From Pseudomonadota bacterium (GTDB lineage Bacteria > Chloroflexota > UBA6077 > JAJPHF01), in contig JAJPHF010000113.1 in NCBI GenBank assembly GCA_021325365.1, forward strand, positions 42,920-106,919: 64,000 nt of DNA, in the 5' to 3' direction. A model generated the notes under the pieces. The model was not told the origin of the DNA. It ran no database searches and saw only the letters and a program-made list of their open reading frames with translations. Made by a program: the position numbers and the translations under genes. Shown here in pieces: positions 33,268 to 41,806 of this stretch (position 1 is the stretch's first letter; every line of letters starts with the position of its first letter).

Positions 33268-35680
33268 TGCCGTGCGCCTCATTCCGTCGTCCCGCTCGGC
33301 TTGGCTGCTGCTGGCTGCGACGGGGTCCTCTGCCCTCGCCGCCAGCCTGGCGCGCTCGCCGGGCCGCTGCGCGCTCCAGGCGGCCGCCGCCGACTTCCGG
33401 CGCCGCTACCACCGAGCGCTGGCCGACCCGCAGCTGGCGCGCAATCTCCTGGCTTTCCAGCGGGCGTGGCGCTCCGCTCGTGCGGTCGCCTTCGCCCAGC
33501 TGGGCGACACCTGGGCGGCGCTTCCGGCCGACACCACCCCGCCCCCCGCATTCCGCCCCCCGCGCGGCGACGGCGAAGCCGTGTTCGCGGTCCTGCGCGA
33601 CGAGATGGCCGCCGCCAAGGATGCCGTAATTGCCGATTTGCCGGACTACTTCGCGCGCTTCCGCGCGGCCGCCGCGGCGGCGGGGGCCACGGTCGTCGAG
33701 GCGGTCGACGCGGCGGCCGCGTGCGCCTACGTCGCCGACGTCGCGCGCCGCCGCGGCGCCCGCCTGGTCGTCAAGAGCAAGTCGATGGTCGGCGAGGAGA
33801 TCGAGCTGAACCACCACCTGGAGGCGCACGGGATCGAGGTGGTGGAGACCGACCTGGGCGAGTGGATCGTCCAACTGGCCGGCGAGCGCCCGTCGCACAT
33901 GGTCATGCCCGCCATCCATAAAAGCCGCCAGCAGGTCGGCGCGCTGTTCAGCCGCGTTCTCGGCCGCGCGGTCTCGCGCGAGGCCATTCCCGAGCAGGTA
34001 GCAGTCGCCCGGGCCGAGCTACGCCGCAAGTTCCTCGAGGCCGACGTCGGCATCAGCGGCGCGAACGCGCTCATCGCCGAGACCGGCACGGTGATGCTCG
34101 TCACGAACGAGGGCAACGGTCGCCTGGTGACGACCCTGCCGCCTGTCCACGTCGTGCTGGTCGGCTACGAGAAGCTCGTGCCGTCCTACGCCGACGCCAT
34201 GCGCCAACTACGGCTACTGGCCCGGAGCGCCACGGCGCAGCCCATCACCAGCTACACCACGTTCATCACCGGGCCTGATCGGCCGGACAAAGAGCTGCAC
34301 ATCGTCTTCGTCGACAACGGCCGCCTGCGCATGCGCCTGGACCCGGAGTTCCACGAGGCGCTGCGCTGTATCCGCTGCGGCGCCTGCGCCAACGTGTGCC
34401 CCCCGTACCAGGTCGTTGGCGGCCATGTCTTCGGCTACATCTACACGGGCGCCATCGGGCTGGTCAACACGCCGTTCCACCACGGGCTCGACCACGCGGC
34501 CGGCCCGCAAAGCCTCTGCGTGAGCTGCAACGCCTGCGCGACGGTCTGTCCCGTCCGCATCCCCCTGCCGCGCCAGATCCTGAGCGTGCGCGCGCGAGCG
34601 GCAGAGCGCCTCGGCTTGCCCGTCTGGAAGCGCGCCGCCCTCGCGCTGTGGGCGCGGCCAAGCCTGGCCGATGCGGCGTGCCGCATCGCCGCGCATCTCG
34701 CCGCGCCGCTGGCCACCGGGCCGTTCCTGCGAGCCCCGCTGCCCGCCGCCTGGCGCTGGCGCACGCCGCCCGCGCTCGCGCGGGTGCCCGCTCGGGACCA
34801 GCTTCGCGGGCGGCAGACTGCGCCGCGGGCGAAGAGGGAGCCCGGCGCGGCTCCTAGCCGCGATCTCCCAGCCGCTGCCGCCCGCCCTCCATCGCCCACC
34901 GTCGCCTGCTTTCTGCAGTGCCTGACCGACCGTTGCTGTCCGGAGGTGGCGATGGCGACCGTGCGGGTGCTGGAGGCCAGCGGCGCGCGGGTGGCGGTGC
35001 CGCCGCGCCAGCACTGCTGCGGCCTGCCCGCCCTCGACGCCGGCGAGCTTGCCACGGCGCGTCGCATGGCCCGCCAGACCATCGCCGCCCTCGAGGCTGC
35101 GGCGGCGGACTACGTGGTCACCGCCGCGCCGAGCTGCGTGGTGGCGATTCGGGAGGAGTATCCGTCGCTGTTCGCCGACGAGCCGCGCTGGCAGCGGCGA
35201 GCGCGGGCGCTCGGCGCCCGCACGCTGGATCTTGCGACCTATCTGCGAGAGGTCGCCCGCGTGGGCGCTCCGCGGTCCCACACTGCCGCGGCCCCGAGCC
35301 CCGCGGGCGGGCGCCAGGTGGCGGTCTATCATCCATTCTGTCAATCGCTGAACGTCCTCGGCCTGCCGGCCGAGCCGCGGGACCTGCTCGCGGACCTGCC
35401 CGGGGTCGAGCTGCGGTCCCTGCCTGAGGCCAATACCTGCTGTGGCTTTGGCGGCTCGACCTCGTTCGAGCACCCCGCGGTCGCGCGTCAGATCGCGGCG
35501 CGCAAGCTCGCGAACGTGGCGGCTACCGGCGCAACGTTGCTTGTCACGGACAACCCCGGCTGCCTGCTGCACTTGCGCGGCGCCGCCGACGCCGCCGGCA
35601 TGCCCCTGCGGGTGGTGCACCTAGCCGAGCTGCTGGCGGAGGACCTGCGGAGCGGCGAGCCGGCGGGCGATAAGCCCTGA
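33242..35680 (+). CDS. LutB-LutA fusion: lactate utilisation iron-sulphur protein with CCG domains
   Basis: One 812-residue chain holds what are usually two subunits. Residues about 55-365 are a LUD domain (SKSMVGEEIELNHHLEAHGI, ADVGISGANALIAETGTVML, LPPVHVVLVGYEKLVPS). Two 4Fe-4S motifs follow: CIRCGACANVC at 376-386 and CVSCNACATVC at 426-436, each closed by a Pro. A basic, Pro/Ala-rich linker (about 500-552) leads to a LutA/LldE-like part with two Cys-rich motifs, HCCGLP (592-593) and NTCCGFGG (733-734), typical of the CCG domains of heterodisulphide reductase-like proteins. The start could be ATG 33242 or GTG 33272, five bases after lutC. The complex would feed electrons from L-lactate to the membrane; a substrate other than lactate is possible. 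Confidence 0.9.
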   Translation: MSYSSTTSSAVRLIPSSRSAWLLLAATGSSALAASLARSPGRCALQAAAADFRRRYHRALADPQLARNLLAFQRAWRSARAVAFAQLGDTWAALPADTTPPPAFRPPRGDGEAVFAVLRDEMAAAKDAVIADLPDYFARFRAAAAAAGATVVEAVDAAAACAYVADVARRRGARLVVKSKSMVGEEIELNHHLEAHGIEVVETDLGEWIVQLAGERPSHMVMPAIHKSRQQVGALFSRVLGRAVSREAIPEQVAVARAELRRKFLEADVGISGANALIAETGTVMLVTNEGNGRLVTTLPPVHVVLVGYEKLVPSYADAMRQLRLLARSATAQPITSYTTFITGPDRPDKELHIVFVDNGRLRMRLDPEFHEALRCIRCGACANVCPPYQVVGGHVFGYIYTGAIGLVNTPFHHGLDHAAGPQSLCVSCNACATVCPVRIPLPRQILSVRARAAERLGLPVWKRAALALWARPSLADAACRIAAHLAAPLATGPFLRAPLPAAWRWRTPPALARVPARDQLRGRQTAPRAKREPGAAPSRDLPAAAARPPSPTVACFLQCLTDRCCPEVAMATVRVLEASGARVAVPPRQHCCGLPALDAGELATARRMARQTIAALEAAAADYVVTAAPSCVVAIREEYPSLFADEPRWQRRARALGARTLDLATYLREVARVGAPRSHTAAAPSPAGGRQVAVYHPFCQSLNVLGLPAEPRDLLADLPGVELRSLPEANTCCGFGGSTSFEHPAVARQIAARKLANVAATGATLLVTDNPGCLLHLRGAADAAGMPLRVVHLAELLAEDLRSGEPAGDKP

Positions 35681-35758
35681 GCCAACCGGCCGTTGATGAA
35701 CTCCATGGTATGATGAGCCGGGCGCCGCCGTCGGGATCGCGCGCCAGCGGAGAGGATC

Positions 35759-36019
35759 ATGGATCGGCGCCCATGGTGGGAGCGGCTGCTCGACCGCGAC
35801 AGCCCGGCCGGACCGATCATCGTGATTATCCTGTTCATCCTGGTGGTCGCGCTGGTGCTGACCATCGGTCCAATGCTCGACCGGTGGATCGAGGGCGAGC
35901 AGCCCGCGTCCCATCAGCTGGCGCCGGCCCCGCCGTTCGCGGCCGGGCCTGACCAGCCGGCGCCGTCCGGCAGGGGGCAGGCCGTCACGATCGGCCGGCA
36001 CGCCGAGCGGCTCGTGTAG
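35759..36019 (+). CDS. Small single-pass membrane protein
   Basis: An 86-residue protein with a basic N-terminus (MDRRPWWERLLDRD), one strong membrane helix at about residues 18-40 (GPIIVIILFILVVALVLTIG), and a polar Pro-rich tail. The ATG at 35759 follows GAGAGG. It may be a small anchoring or regulatory protein; no family is recognisable. It lies 78 bases after the lutBA fusion in the same orientation and could be the final gene of that operon. Confidence 0.6.
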   Translation: MDRRPWWERLLDRDSPAGPIIVIILFILVVALVLTIGPMLDRWIEGEQPASHQLAPAPPFAAGPDQPAPSGRGQAVTIGRHAERLV

Positions 36020-36057
36020 CTCAACCGCACGGGCCGCTCGCGTCGCCCTGGCCGCCA

Positions 36058-36474
36058 CTAGCGCCAGGGCACGAAGGTGGGCGGACAGCAGGGATACGCG
36101 GCGTAGGGAATCCCGTAGTAGCTGCGCACCACGAGCGGGCTCGGCAACGCGGTGATGAGCGTCGGGAACCCGTAGTCGGAGTAGTAGTCGCCGGGCGGGT
36201 AGGAGTTATAGGTCGTGCCGATGTTGGGGTCCCAGCCGCTCTCGCCGCCGAGGCGCAGGTAAGGGCCGAACCCCGGCGCTACCGCGTAGGGGCCGTAGTT
36301 GTACGCCGTCTCGTTGTTCGTGGGCCAGTACGTCGTCGCCTGGTTCGTGCCGCCGACGTAGCACGCGCCGTCCGTGAACACGCCGGGGCAGCTCGCGTCC
36401 GTCTGGGCCGCGGCCGGCTGCGCTAGCGCCGCCAGGCCACACGCTACTGCCAGGCTTAGGATGAATCTGCGCAT
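36058..36474 (-). CDS. Secreted Tyr/Pro/Gly-rich small protein with cysteines
   Basis: A 138-residue protein with signal peptide MRRFILSLAVACGLAALAQP and likely cleavage after AAA-Q at about residue 23. The mature chain has Cys pairs at SCPGVFTDGACYVGG and at YPCCPPTF near the C-terminus, and aromatic-rich turns (YNYGPYAVAPGFGPYLRLGG, YNSYPPGDYYSDYGF). The start resembles that of the Gly/Tyr-rich secreted protein at 27958-28425. No enzyme motif is seen. The ATG at 36474 follows AAGGAG. Confidence 0.72.
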   Translation of the reverse strand: MRRFILSLAVACGLAALAQPAAAQTDASCPGVFTDGACYVGGTNQATTYWPTNNETAYNYGPYAVAPGFGPYLRLGGESGWDPNIGTTYNSYPPGDYYSDYGFPTLITALPSPLVVRSYYGIPYAAYPCCPPTFVPWR

Positions 36475-36620
36475 CGCTCGCTCCTTCGCTAATGCCGCCC
36501 ACCATTCCGACCGCTACAAGTATTATGCGCGGCGTCCCGTCGCTGTCGTAGTCCTTGCAGGCCGCGGGCCAGCAACTCGTCTGGAGCGGCATCGCTTTGC
36601 GCCCGCGCCAGCCGCCTGGC

Positions 36621-36626
36621 TATACT
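36621..36626 (+). promoter_or_regulatory. -10 element upstream of moaA
   Basis: TATACT at 36621-36626 would start RNA near 36633, giving a leader of about 105 bases before moaA. The -35 region is poor. The leader contains GGGCCAAAGGAACCGCC, loosely like part of a molybdenum-cofactor aptamer; this is unproven. Confidence 0.4.
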
Positions 36627-36739
36627 CTAGGTGTGGAGTATTCTCGACCTGCCTGTACCGATATGCGCGCGATCCGGTAGCATCGGGCCAAAGGAACCGC
36701 CTCGCGCTGCTCACTGCCCAGCATATTTAAGGACGCGCC

Positions 36740-37771
36740 ATGACCAACCTGCAGCCCGCCCGCCTCCCCGTCCTCGACTCGCGCCAGCGGCCACTGCACG
36801 ACCTGCGGATCTCGGTAACCGACCGCTGCAACTTCCGCTGCGTGTACTGTATGCCCCGGGAAGTGTTCGGGCGGGACTTCGCCTTCCTGCCCGCCAGCCA
36901 GCTCTTGACCTTCGAGGAGATCACGCGGCTGGCGCGCATCTTCGTCCGCATGGGCGTCGAGAAAGTCCGGCTGACGGGCGGTGAGCCGCTGTTGCGGCGC
37001 GACCTGGAGCGGCTGGTGGCGATGCTGGCCGATATCGAGGGCCTGCGCGACCTCACCCTCACCACGAACGGCTCGCTGCTGCCGCAGAAGGCCCAGACGC
37101 TGCGGGACGCGGGGCTCCGGCGCATCTCCGTCAGCCTTGACTCGCTCGACGATGCCGTGTTCAAGGCGATGAACGACGTGGACTTTCCGGTGGCGCGGGT
37201 GCTCGCCGGCATCGACGCCGCCCACGCCGCGGGCCTCGCGCCGATCAAGGTGAACATGGTCGTCAAGCGCGGCGTGAACGAGGGCTCCATCCTCGACATG
37301 GCGCGGCACTTCCGGCACACGGGCCACATCCTGCGCTTCATCGAGTACATGGACGTGGGCAACACGAACGGCTGGCGGATGGACGACGTGGTCACCGCCG
37401 CGGAGATCGTCCGAACCGTGGACGCCGAGTGGCCGCTGGAGCCGGTCGAGCCCGCGTATCGTGGCGAGGTGGCGAACCGGTACCGCTACCGCGACGGCGG
37501 CGGCGAGATCGGCGTCATCGCCTCCGTCACCCAGCCCTTCTGCGGCGACTGCAGCCGTGCGCGCCTCTCCGCCGAAGGGCGGCTCTACACCTGCCTGTTC
37601 GCCAGCCTGGGCCACGATCTGCGCCGCCTGCTACGGAGCGGCCAGTCCGACGCGGAGATCGACGCCTTCCTGCGCCGCATCTGGCACGCTCGCGCCGACC
37701 GCTACTCGGAGCTACGCTCGGCCGCGACGCCGCCCCGCCCCAAGGTCGAGATGTCCCACATCGGTGGCTAA
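36740..37771 (+). CDS. moaA: GTP 3',8-cyclase MoaA
   Basis: MoaA is the radical-SAM enzyme that, with MoaC, converts GTP to cyclic pyranopterin monophosphate, the first step of molybdenum cofactor synthesis. The radical-SAM cluster is CNFRCVYC (Cys30, 34, 37), followed by [27 protein letters not shown] and [10 protein letters not shown]. The C-terminal substrate cluster is [18 protein letters not shown], with the GTP-contacting Arg. The protein ends in the conserved Gly-Gly (MSHIGG). Length 343 is normal. The ATG at 36740 follows AAGGACG. No other moa gene lies in the window; a NUDIX gene follows with a one-base overlap (TAATG). Confidence 0.96.
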   Translation: MTNLQPARLPVLDSRQRPLHDLRISVTDRCNFRCVYCMPREVFGRDFAFLPASQLLTFEEITRLARIFVRMGVEKVRLTGGEPLLRRDLERLVAMLADIEGLRDLTLTTNGSLLPQKAQTLRDAGLRRISVSLDSLDDAVFKAMNDVDFPVARVLAGIDAAHAAGLAPIKVNMVVKRGVNEGSILDMARHFRHTGHILRFIEYMDVGNTNGWRMDDVVTAAEIVRTVDAEWPLEPVEPAYRGEVANRYRYRDGGGEIGVIASVTQPFCGDCSRARLSAEGRLYTCLFASLGHDLRRLLRSGQSDAEIDAFLRRIWHARADRYSELRSAATPPRPKVEMSHIGG

Positions 37772-38244
37772 TGGAGCTGACTCGCGAATTCACGGTCGCC
37801 GTCTTCGTCGTCCACGACGACCGCGTGCTGCTGCACCATCATCGCAAGCTGGCCATGTGGCTGCCGCCCGGCGGGCACATCGAGCCGGCCGAGTTACCGG
37901 ACGACGCGGCGGTGCGCGAGGTCGCCGAGGAGACCGGCGTGCGCGCGGTGCTGATCGGCGAGCGCGCCCTCCCGCTGGCCTACCCGCGCCAGCTCGTGCG
38001 TCCCGCGGGCATCCAGCTCGAGGACATCAGCCCGGGCCACCAGCACATCGACCTCGTCTACTTCGCGGTGCCCGAGGGCGGCGATGCCACCCTCGCCGCC
38101 GAGGACGCCCGTGAGCCGGGCACGGGCTGGTACGCGCTGGACGAGCTGGCGGCCCTCGGCGCCAATGAGGAGATCCAGAGCTGGGCCGCCCGGGCGGTCG
38201 CCGCCGCGGGCGCCTGGCGCGCGGCGGCGGCTCGCGGCGGCTGA
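37771..38244 (+). CDS. NUDIX hydrolase
   Basis: The 157-residue product has a complete Nudix box, GHIEPAELPDDAAVREVAEETGVRA, with the G(5)E(7)REUXEEXGU pattern satisfied (Gly, Glu, REVAEETG). The preceding strand TVAVFVVHDDRVLLHHH and the HQHIDLVYFAV segment fit the family. Substrates of Nudix enzymes are nucleoside diphosphates linked to X, and this protein could be a housecleaning phosphatase; no substrate can be named. The start ATG overlaps the moaA stop, so it is translationally coupled. Confidence 0.88.
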   Translation: MELTREFTVAVFVVHDDRVLLHHHRKLAMWLPPGGHIEPAELPDDAAVREVAEETGVRAVLIGERALPLAYPRQLVRPAGIQLEDISPGHQHIDLVYFAVPEGGDATLAAEDAREPGTGWYALDELAALGANEEIQSWAARAVAAAGAWRAAAARGG

Positions 38245-38271
38245 GCCCGGCGCGTCCTTACGCCCGCGCCA

Positions 38272-38700
38272 TCAGATCGTCATGAGGATGTCCGCGCCCT
38301 GGGCCTCGTTCAGCAGGAACGACGCCGTCCCCAGCACGCTGTCGACTTCCGGGCGCAGGTTGTCCGGGCGCAGGTCGTAGATGCGCGCGCCCCGCGAGCA
38401 GACGTAGACGCGCACCCGGCCGGTCTCCTTCACCTGGCGCAGCAGCGCGCCCAGATCGGTGAAGCCAAGCTGCTCGGCGCGGTCGATGAAGTCCGCGCCC
38501 ACCGGGTCGTCGGGCGCGGCCTGCGCCAGGTCCGCGAACCCGTCGCGGTGCAGGCGGCGCGCGGCGCGGTTGGTGAAGAACAGGCTCACGTTCATGTCCG
38601 AGTCGGCGCCGATGCCCGCGAAGCTCAGCGCCAGCAGGAAGTCCTCGAACGTATCGCTCTTCACGACCAGCGCCATTCGCGTCGCGCGCGCTTCCGCCAT
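38272..38700 (-). CDS. DsrE/DsrF-like sulfur-relay family protein
   Basis: A 142-residue protein of the DsrE/F/H (TusD-like) group. The fold signatures are MALVVKSDTFEDFLLALSFAGIGADSDMNVSLFFTNRAARRL at the start (Rossmann-like first half) and VRVYVCSRGARIYDL near the middle. The Cys in VYVCSRG occupies the position used for persulphide transfer in TusD and DsrE. The DsrE2-like group is often found with iron-sulphur scaffold proteins. The ATG at 38700 follows GAGGAAC. It ends 28 bases from the NUDIX gene on the other strand and is the last gene of a four-gene cluster. Confidence 0.8.
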   Translation of the reverse strand: MAEARATRMALVVKSDTFEDFLLALSFAGIGADSDMNVSLFFTNRAARRLHRDGFADLAQAAPDDPVGADFIDRAEQLGFTDLGALLRQVKETGRVRVYVCSRGARIYDLRPDNLRPEVDSVLGTASFLLNEAQGADILMTI

Positions 38701-38754
38701 CGTTCCTCACTCCTGGCCGGGGCAGTCTCCGCGCCGCCGCCGGCGCGGGCGACG

Positions 38755-38997
38755 CTACGGCGCGGGCGGCGCCCCGCCGCCCGGCGCCTGTACCGACCGC
38801 AGATACTCGGGCAGCACCTCGCCCAGCGCGCGTGCCACGAAGCGCCGATTCGCCATCGCGGTCGCGTGGATCATGACCTCCGTTGCGTCCCCGCCTGGAT
38901 GGAGCGCGCGGAAGCGGCCCTCCTCCTCCTTGAGGAGCTGGAACATCTCCACCTCGTTCTCGTCCATCCATTGCACGAGCGCCGCTTCCAGGTCCAT
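38755..38997 (-). CDS. Small protein, unknown function, within sulfur-related cluster
   Basis: An 80-residue protein with no recognised domain. It is acidic at the start (MDLEAALVQWMDENEVEMFQ) and helical (HATAMANRRFVARALGEVLPEYLRS), ending in a Gly/Pro-rich tail. The ATG at 38997 follows GGAGAGACGG. It lies 38 bases after the IscU-like gene and 54 before the DsrE-like gene, all on the minus strand, so it is probably cotranscribed. No Cys is present, so a direct sulphur carrier is unlikely. Confidence 0.6.
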   Translation of the reverse strand: MDLEAALVQWMDENEVEMFQLLKEEEGRFRALHPGGDATEVMIHATAMANRRFVARALGEVLPEYLRSVQAPGGGAPPAP

Positions 38998-39035
38998 CCC
39001 GTCTCTCCTGCCGGCCACCGCCGGCCGCGTCCGAC

Positions 39036-39449
39036 CTAGCCCTCGCCGCTCAGCCCCTGGCAAGCGTCGAGGGCGCGGTGGAGCGCGCCGGCGGCCACGG
39101 TAGCGCAGTAGCGCTTCTCGGCGGGCAGGCCGCCGAGCGCGCGCTCGATCGCGGCCGCGTCGACGGCGCGTGCTGCGCTCAGGGTGGCACCCGTCGCCAG
39201 CGTGGTCGCCATGCTGGCCGCGGCGATCGTGGCGCTGCACCCGAACGCCTTGAAACGGGCCGCCTGCACTGCCCCCGCCGCCACGCGGATGGAGATACGC
39301 ACCTGATTGCCGTAGACCGGATCGCCGTCGGCGCCCACCCCATCCGCGCCCTCCAGCGTCCCCACGTTGCGCGGTCGGGTCGCGTGGTCGATCACGGTAT
39401 CGGAGTAGACGCCCTCTCCAGCCGGAATGTCGTTGGGCCGCTCGCGCAC
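39036..39449 (-). CDS. IscU/NifU N-terminal-like scaffold with one missing ligand Cys
   Basis: A 137-residue protein of the IscU fold. It shows VYSDTVIDHATRPRNVGTLE (canonical Y..V..H...PRNVG), then AARFKAFGCSATIAAASMAT with Cys71, and EKRYCATVAAGAL with Cys115. The first canonical ligand motif (Ala-Cys-Gly-Asp) reads VYGN here, so the Cys is Tyr46 and the Asp is Asn48. With only two of three Cys and no Asp it may bind clusters differently or act as a persulphide carrier. GTG at 39449 is the start. It lies in a minus-strand cluster with a DsrE-like gene and two small unknowns. Confidence 0.8.
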   Translation of the reverse strand: MRERPNDIPAGEGVYSDTVIDHATRPRNVGTLEGADGVGADGDPVYGNQVRISIRVAAGAVQAARFKAFGCSATIAAASMATTLATGATLSAARAVDAAAIERALGGLPAEKRYCATVAAGALHRALDACQGLSGEG

Positions 39450-39464
39450 GCTTCCGCTCGCCCG

Positions 39465-39692
39465 CTAGCTGCCGTTGCGAGGGCGGCCCTGGCCGATGTG
39501 GCCCACCACCTTCTGCATCGCGTCGGCCAGCTCTAGCGCCTCCTCGTAGTTCAGCGTCAGGGTTAGCCCGCGCTCGTGAAACTGCAAGGTGATCAGGTGG
39601 TGCGTGGTCTCCTCGTACGCGCTGATGTTCTCGGTGCCCTCGATCTCCTCATAGGCGTGCTCGTGGCCATGCTCGTCCCCCCGCTGGACCAT
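39465..39692 (-). CDS. Small acidic His-rich protein, first gene of sulfur-related cluster
   Basis: A 75-residue protein, MVQRGDEHGHEHAYEEIEGT at the N-terminus. The His/Glu-rich head could bind metal. A beta pattern follows (HHLITLQFHERGLTLTLNYE) and a final helix (EALELADAMQKVVGHI). No family is recognised. The ATG at 39692 follows GGAG four bases earlier. It ends 15 bases before the IscU-like gene. Confidence 0.6.
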   Translation of the reverse strand: MVQRGDEHGHEHAYEEIEGTENISAYEETTHHLITLQFHERGLTLTLNYEEALELADAMQKVVGHIGQGRPRNGS

Positions 39693-39788
39693 GCCACTCC
39701 TCCCCGCGCCGCGCGCTCGCCCGTCGGGATGATACCACCGTACCCGCCAACCCGCCGGGGCACCAGGCGGCGGGTCGTCCCACCGCCC

Positions 39789-41021
39789 TCAAGCCTGCGG
39801 CGCGCGCAAGTAGCGACACGCCGTCAGCGCATAGAGCTTCGCCGCCTCCACCACCTGCGCCAGCGGCACCGACTCATCGGGCACGTGCGTGCCCTCCGGC
39901 ACCCCGGGGCCGAGCACGAGCGTCGGCACCCCGCGCGCGCCGAAGAAGCGGCCGTCGCTCGCCTGCTGGTAGCCCACGGCGTCGGCCGTCAGGCCGAGCG
40001 CCCGGCGGGCTGCGAGCGCTGCCTGCACCACCGCCGCGTTCTCGGGCGTTTCGAAAGGGTCCGCCCAGATCAGCGTGTCCACCGCGACGCGCACGGCCGG
40101 GTCGTCCGCCTCCAGCGCCGCGGCTGCCGCCAACAGCTCCGCTCGCGCCGAGTCGAGCGTCTCGCCCGGCAGCGTGCGCCGGTCGACCACGGCCTCGGCG
40201 TAGTCCGGCACGACGTTTGGCGCGACGCCGCTCGATAGGGCGCTCACCGACAGCGAGGGCGGCGTCACGAGCGGGTGGCGCCGCTCCGGCAGCCGCGTCG
40301 TCACGTCACGCTCGATGCGACCGAGCCACCGCACGAGGTGCGCGGCAGCATTCGCGCCAGCGTGCGGCACGCTCGCATGGGCCGTGCGGCCACGCGTGCT
40401 GAGCCGCAGCCAGGCGACGCCCTTCTCCGCGATCGCCACCTGGTTGTCGGTCGTCTCGCCCACCACGACCGCATCGGCGGCGAGCGCGCCGGCCGCGAGC
40501 AAGTGCTGCGCGCCGGCGCCGCCGGTTTCCTCGTCGGCCACGAGCGCGACGGTCAGCGTGCCGTGCCCCTCAGCCCCTGTCGTCGCGAGCGCGCTGAGCG
40601 CCAGCAGCATCGGCGCGGCGCTGCCCTTCGCATCTGCCGCGCCCCGGCCCCATAGCCGCCCGTCGCGCACCTCGCCGCCGAACGGGTCCACCGTCCAGCC
40701 CGCCGCATCCCCGAGCGGCACGGTGTCCAGGTGGCTCAAGAACAGAAGTCGCGGCCCCGCGGTCGGCGCCGCGCCGCGAGCCATCCCAAACGTGTGACGC
40801 GCGACAACGCTCGGCCGCTCGGGCGCGCTCCCGCTGACCTCGGCACGCAGCCCCTGGTGGGCCAGCCACGCTGTCACGACAGCGGCCGCGGCCCGCGTGT
40901 CGCCGGGCGGGTTCACGCTCGGCGCCCGGACGAGATCACGCAGCAGCGCGGCCAGCTCGTCAGCGCGCGCCTCGATGGTCGCCGCGAGCCGCGCCTCGTC
41001 CACGCGCAGGCCCCCCGCCAT
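39789..41021 (-). CDS. M20 family peptidase (ArgE/DapE/CPG2-like)
   Basis: A 410-residue dizinc amidohydrolase. SVNPPGDTRAAAAV opens it; metal ligand and catalytic residues are in LLFLSHLDTVPLGD, LWGRGAADAKGS, VALVADEETGGAGA and VVGETTDNQ, and the C-terminal EGTHVPDESVPLAQ supplies the last His. The lid domain has RGRTAHASVPHAGANAA. This places it in the ArgE/DapE/acetylornithine deacetylase-like superfamily, but substrate is unclear. I start at ATG 41021, eight bases after GGAAGGAG; ATG 41039 is also in frame. Confidence 0.88.
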   Translation of the reverse strand: MAGGLRVDEARLAATIEARADELAALLRDLVRAPSVNPPGDTRAAAAVVTAWLAHQGLRAEVSGSAPERPSVVARHTFGMARGAAPTAGPRLLFLSHLDTVPLGDAAGWTVDPFGGEVRDGRLWGRGAADAKGSAAPMLLALSALATTGAEGHGTLTVALVADEETGGAGAQHLLAAGALAADAVVVGETTDNQVAIAEKGVAWLRLSTRGRTAHASVPHAGANAAAHLVRWLGRIERDVTTRLPERRHPLVTPPSLSVSALSSGVAPNVVPDYAEAVVDRRTLPGETLDSARAELLAAAAALEADDPAVRVAVDTLIWADPFETPENAAVVQAALAARRALGLTADAVGYQQASDGRFFGARGVPTLVLGPGVPEGTHVPDESVPLAQVVEAAKLYALTACRYLRAPQA

Positions 41022-41152
41022 GCTGCTCGCTCCTTCCATCCTCGCCTCCCCAGTCTACCGCCGGTCGCCGGCTCCGCGGCACGGACCCGGCGGCACGCTA
41101 CGCTATACTGGGGTCAGTGAGGCCAAGTGTCGCGGGGCGAGAGGAGGCAGGA

Positions 41153-41668
41153 ATGGCTGGGCAGTATTGGGTGCGCGTCGTAGGGTTCCTCCAGCCGCCG
41201 CCGGCCCGCGAGGTACTCTCGCCGTCGGGCTACTTCCGAGGCGACGAGCGGGCCGCCCACCGCATGCCGGTAGGTGAGATCAGCCTGCCGCCGATCCCGG
41301 CGTCGCGCACGCCCGAGGCTGGACGCGCCACGGCCCAGGCCGTGGCCGAGCGCCCCGCCGCCCTGGAGATCACCAACGGCGACCGTCTGATCTACCTCGC
41401 GCTTGGCCCCTTCTCGCTGTACGCCGTCGGCACCGTCACGAGCGACCCGGAGCCAGCGCCGAACGATCCCCGCAAGCGGGTCGTCTCGGTCCACACGGAC
41501 GTGTTCATCAACACAGTCATGAAGACCCCCCATTTCGGTGGCGTCGCCTTGCCCAGCGGCCGCGACCTGCGCCTGCTCGTGCAGCAGTACACCTACATCT
41601 GGGTCTCGCCCGAGGATGGCGAGTCGCTCGTTCAGCGCGTGAGCACCAAGGCCGGCGCGAAAGATTAA
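41153..41668 (+). CDS. Hypothetical protein (EVE/PUA-like small-molecule domain possible)
   Basis: A 171-residue protein without certain family. MAGQYWVRVVGFLQPPPARE, then GDRLIYLALGPFSLYAVGTV, PNDPRKRVVSVHTDVFINTV and LRLLVQQYTYIWVSPEDGESLV suggest a mostly beta barrel of the PUA/EVE type, where TVTS and the TYIWVSPEDGE ending would be strands; this is only a shape-based guess. No Cys or catalytic cluster is evident. The ATG at 41153 follows GAGGAGGCAG. A TATACT -10-like hexamer lies at 41104-41109. Confidence 0.65.
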   Translation: MAGQYWVRVVGFLQPPPAREVLSPSGYFRGDERAAHRMPVGEISLPPIPASRTPEAGRATAQAVAERPAALEITNGDRLIYLALGPFSLYAVGTVTSDPEPAPNDPRKRVVSVHTDVFINTVMKTPHFGGVALPSGRDLRLLVQQYTYIWVSPEDGESLVQRVSTKAGAKD

Positions 41669-41709
41669 CCTCCGCCAGCCGCTCTAATACCCCTCTAACG
41701 CGCTCCGGG

Positions 41710-41715
41710 TATAAT
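41710..41715 (+). promoter_or_regulatory. -10 element for fmdB-dtd
   Basis: A perfect TATAAT at 41710-41715, 91 bases before fmdB; no clear -35. Confidence 0.5.
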
Positions 41716-41806
41716 TACCGCGAGTCACTTCCCCTACACGGGCGCCACGCGGCGGGCTACGTCAGACTGCCGCCGGCCGTCCTGAGTCTGGAGGCAACGA
41801 CCAACT

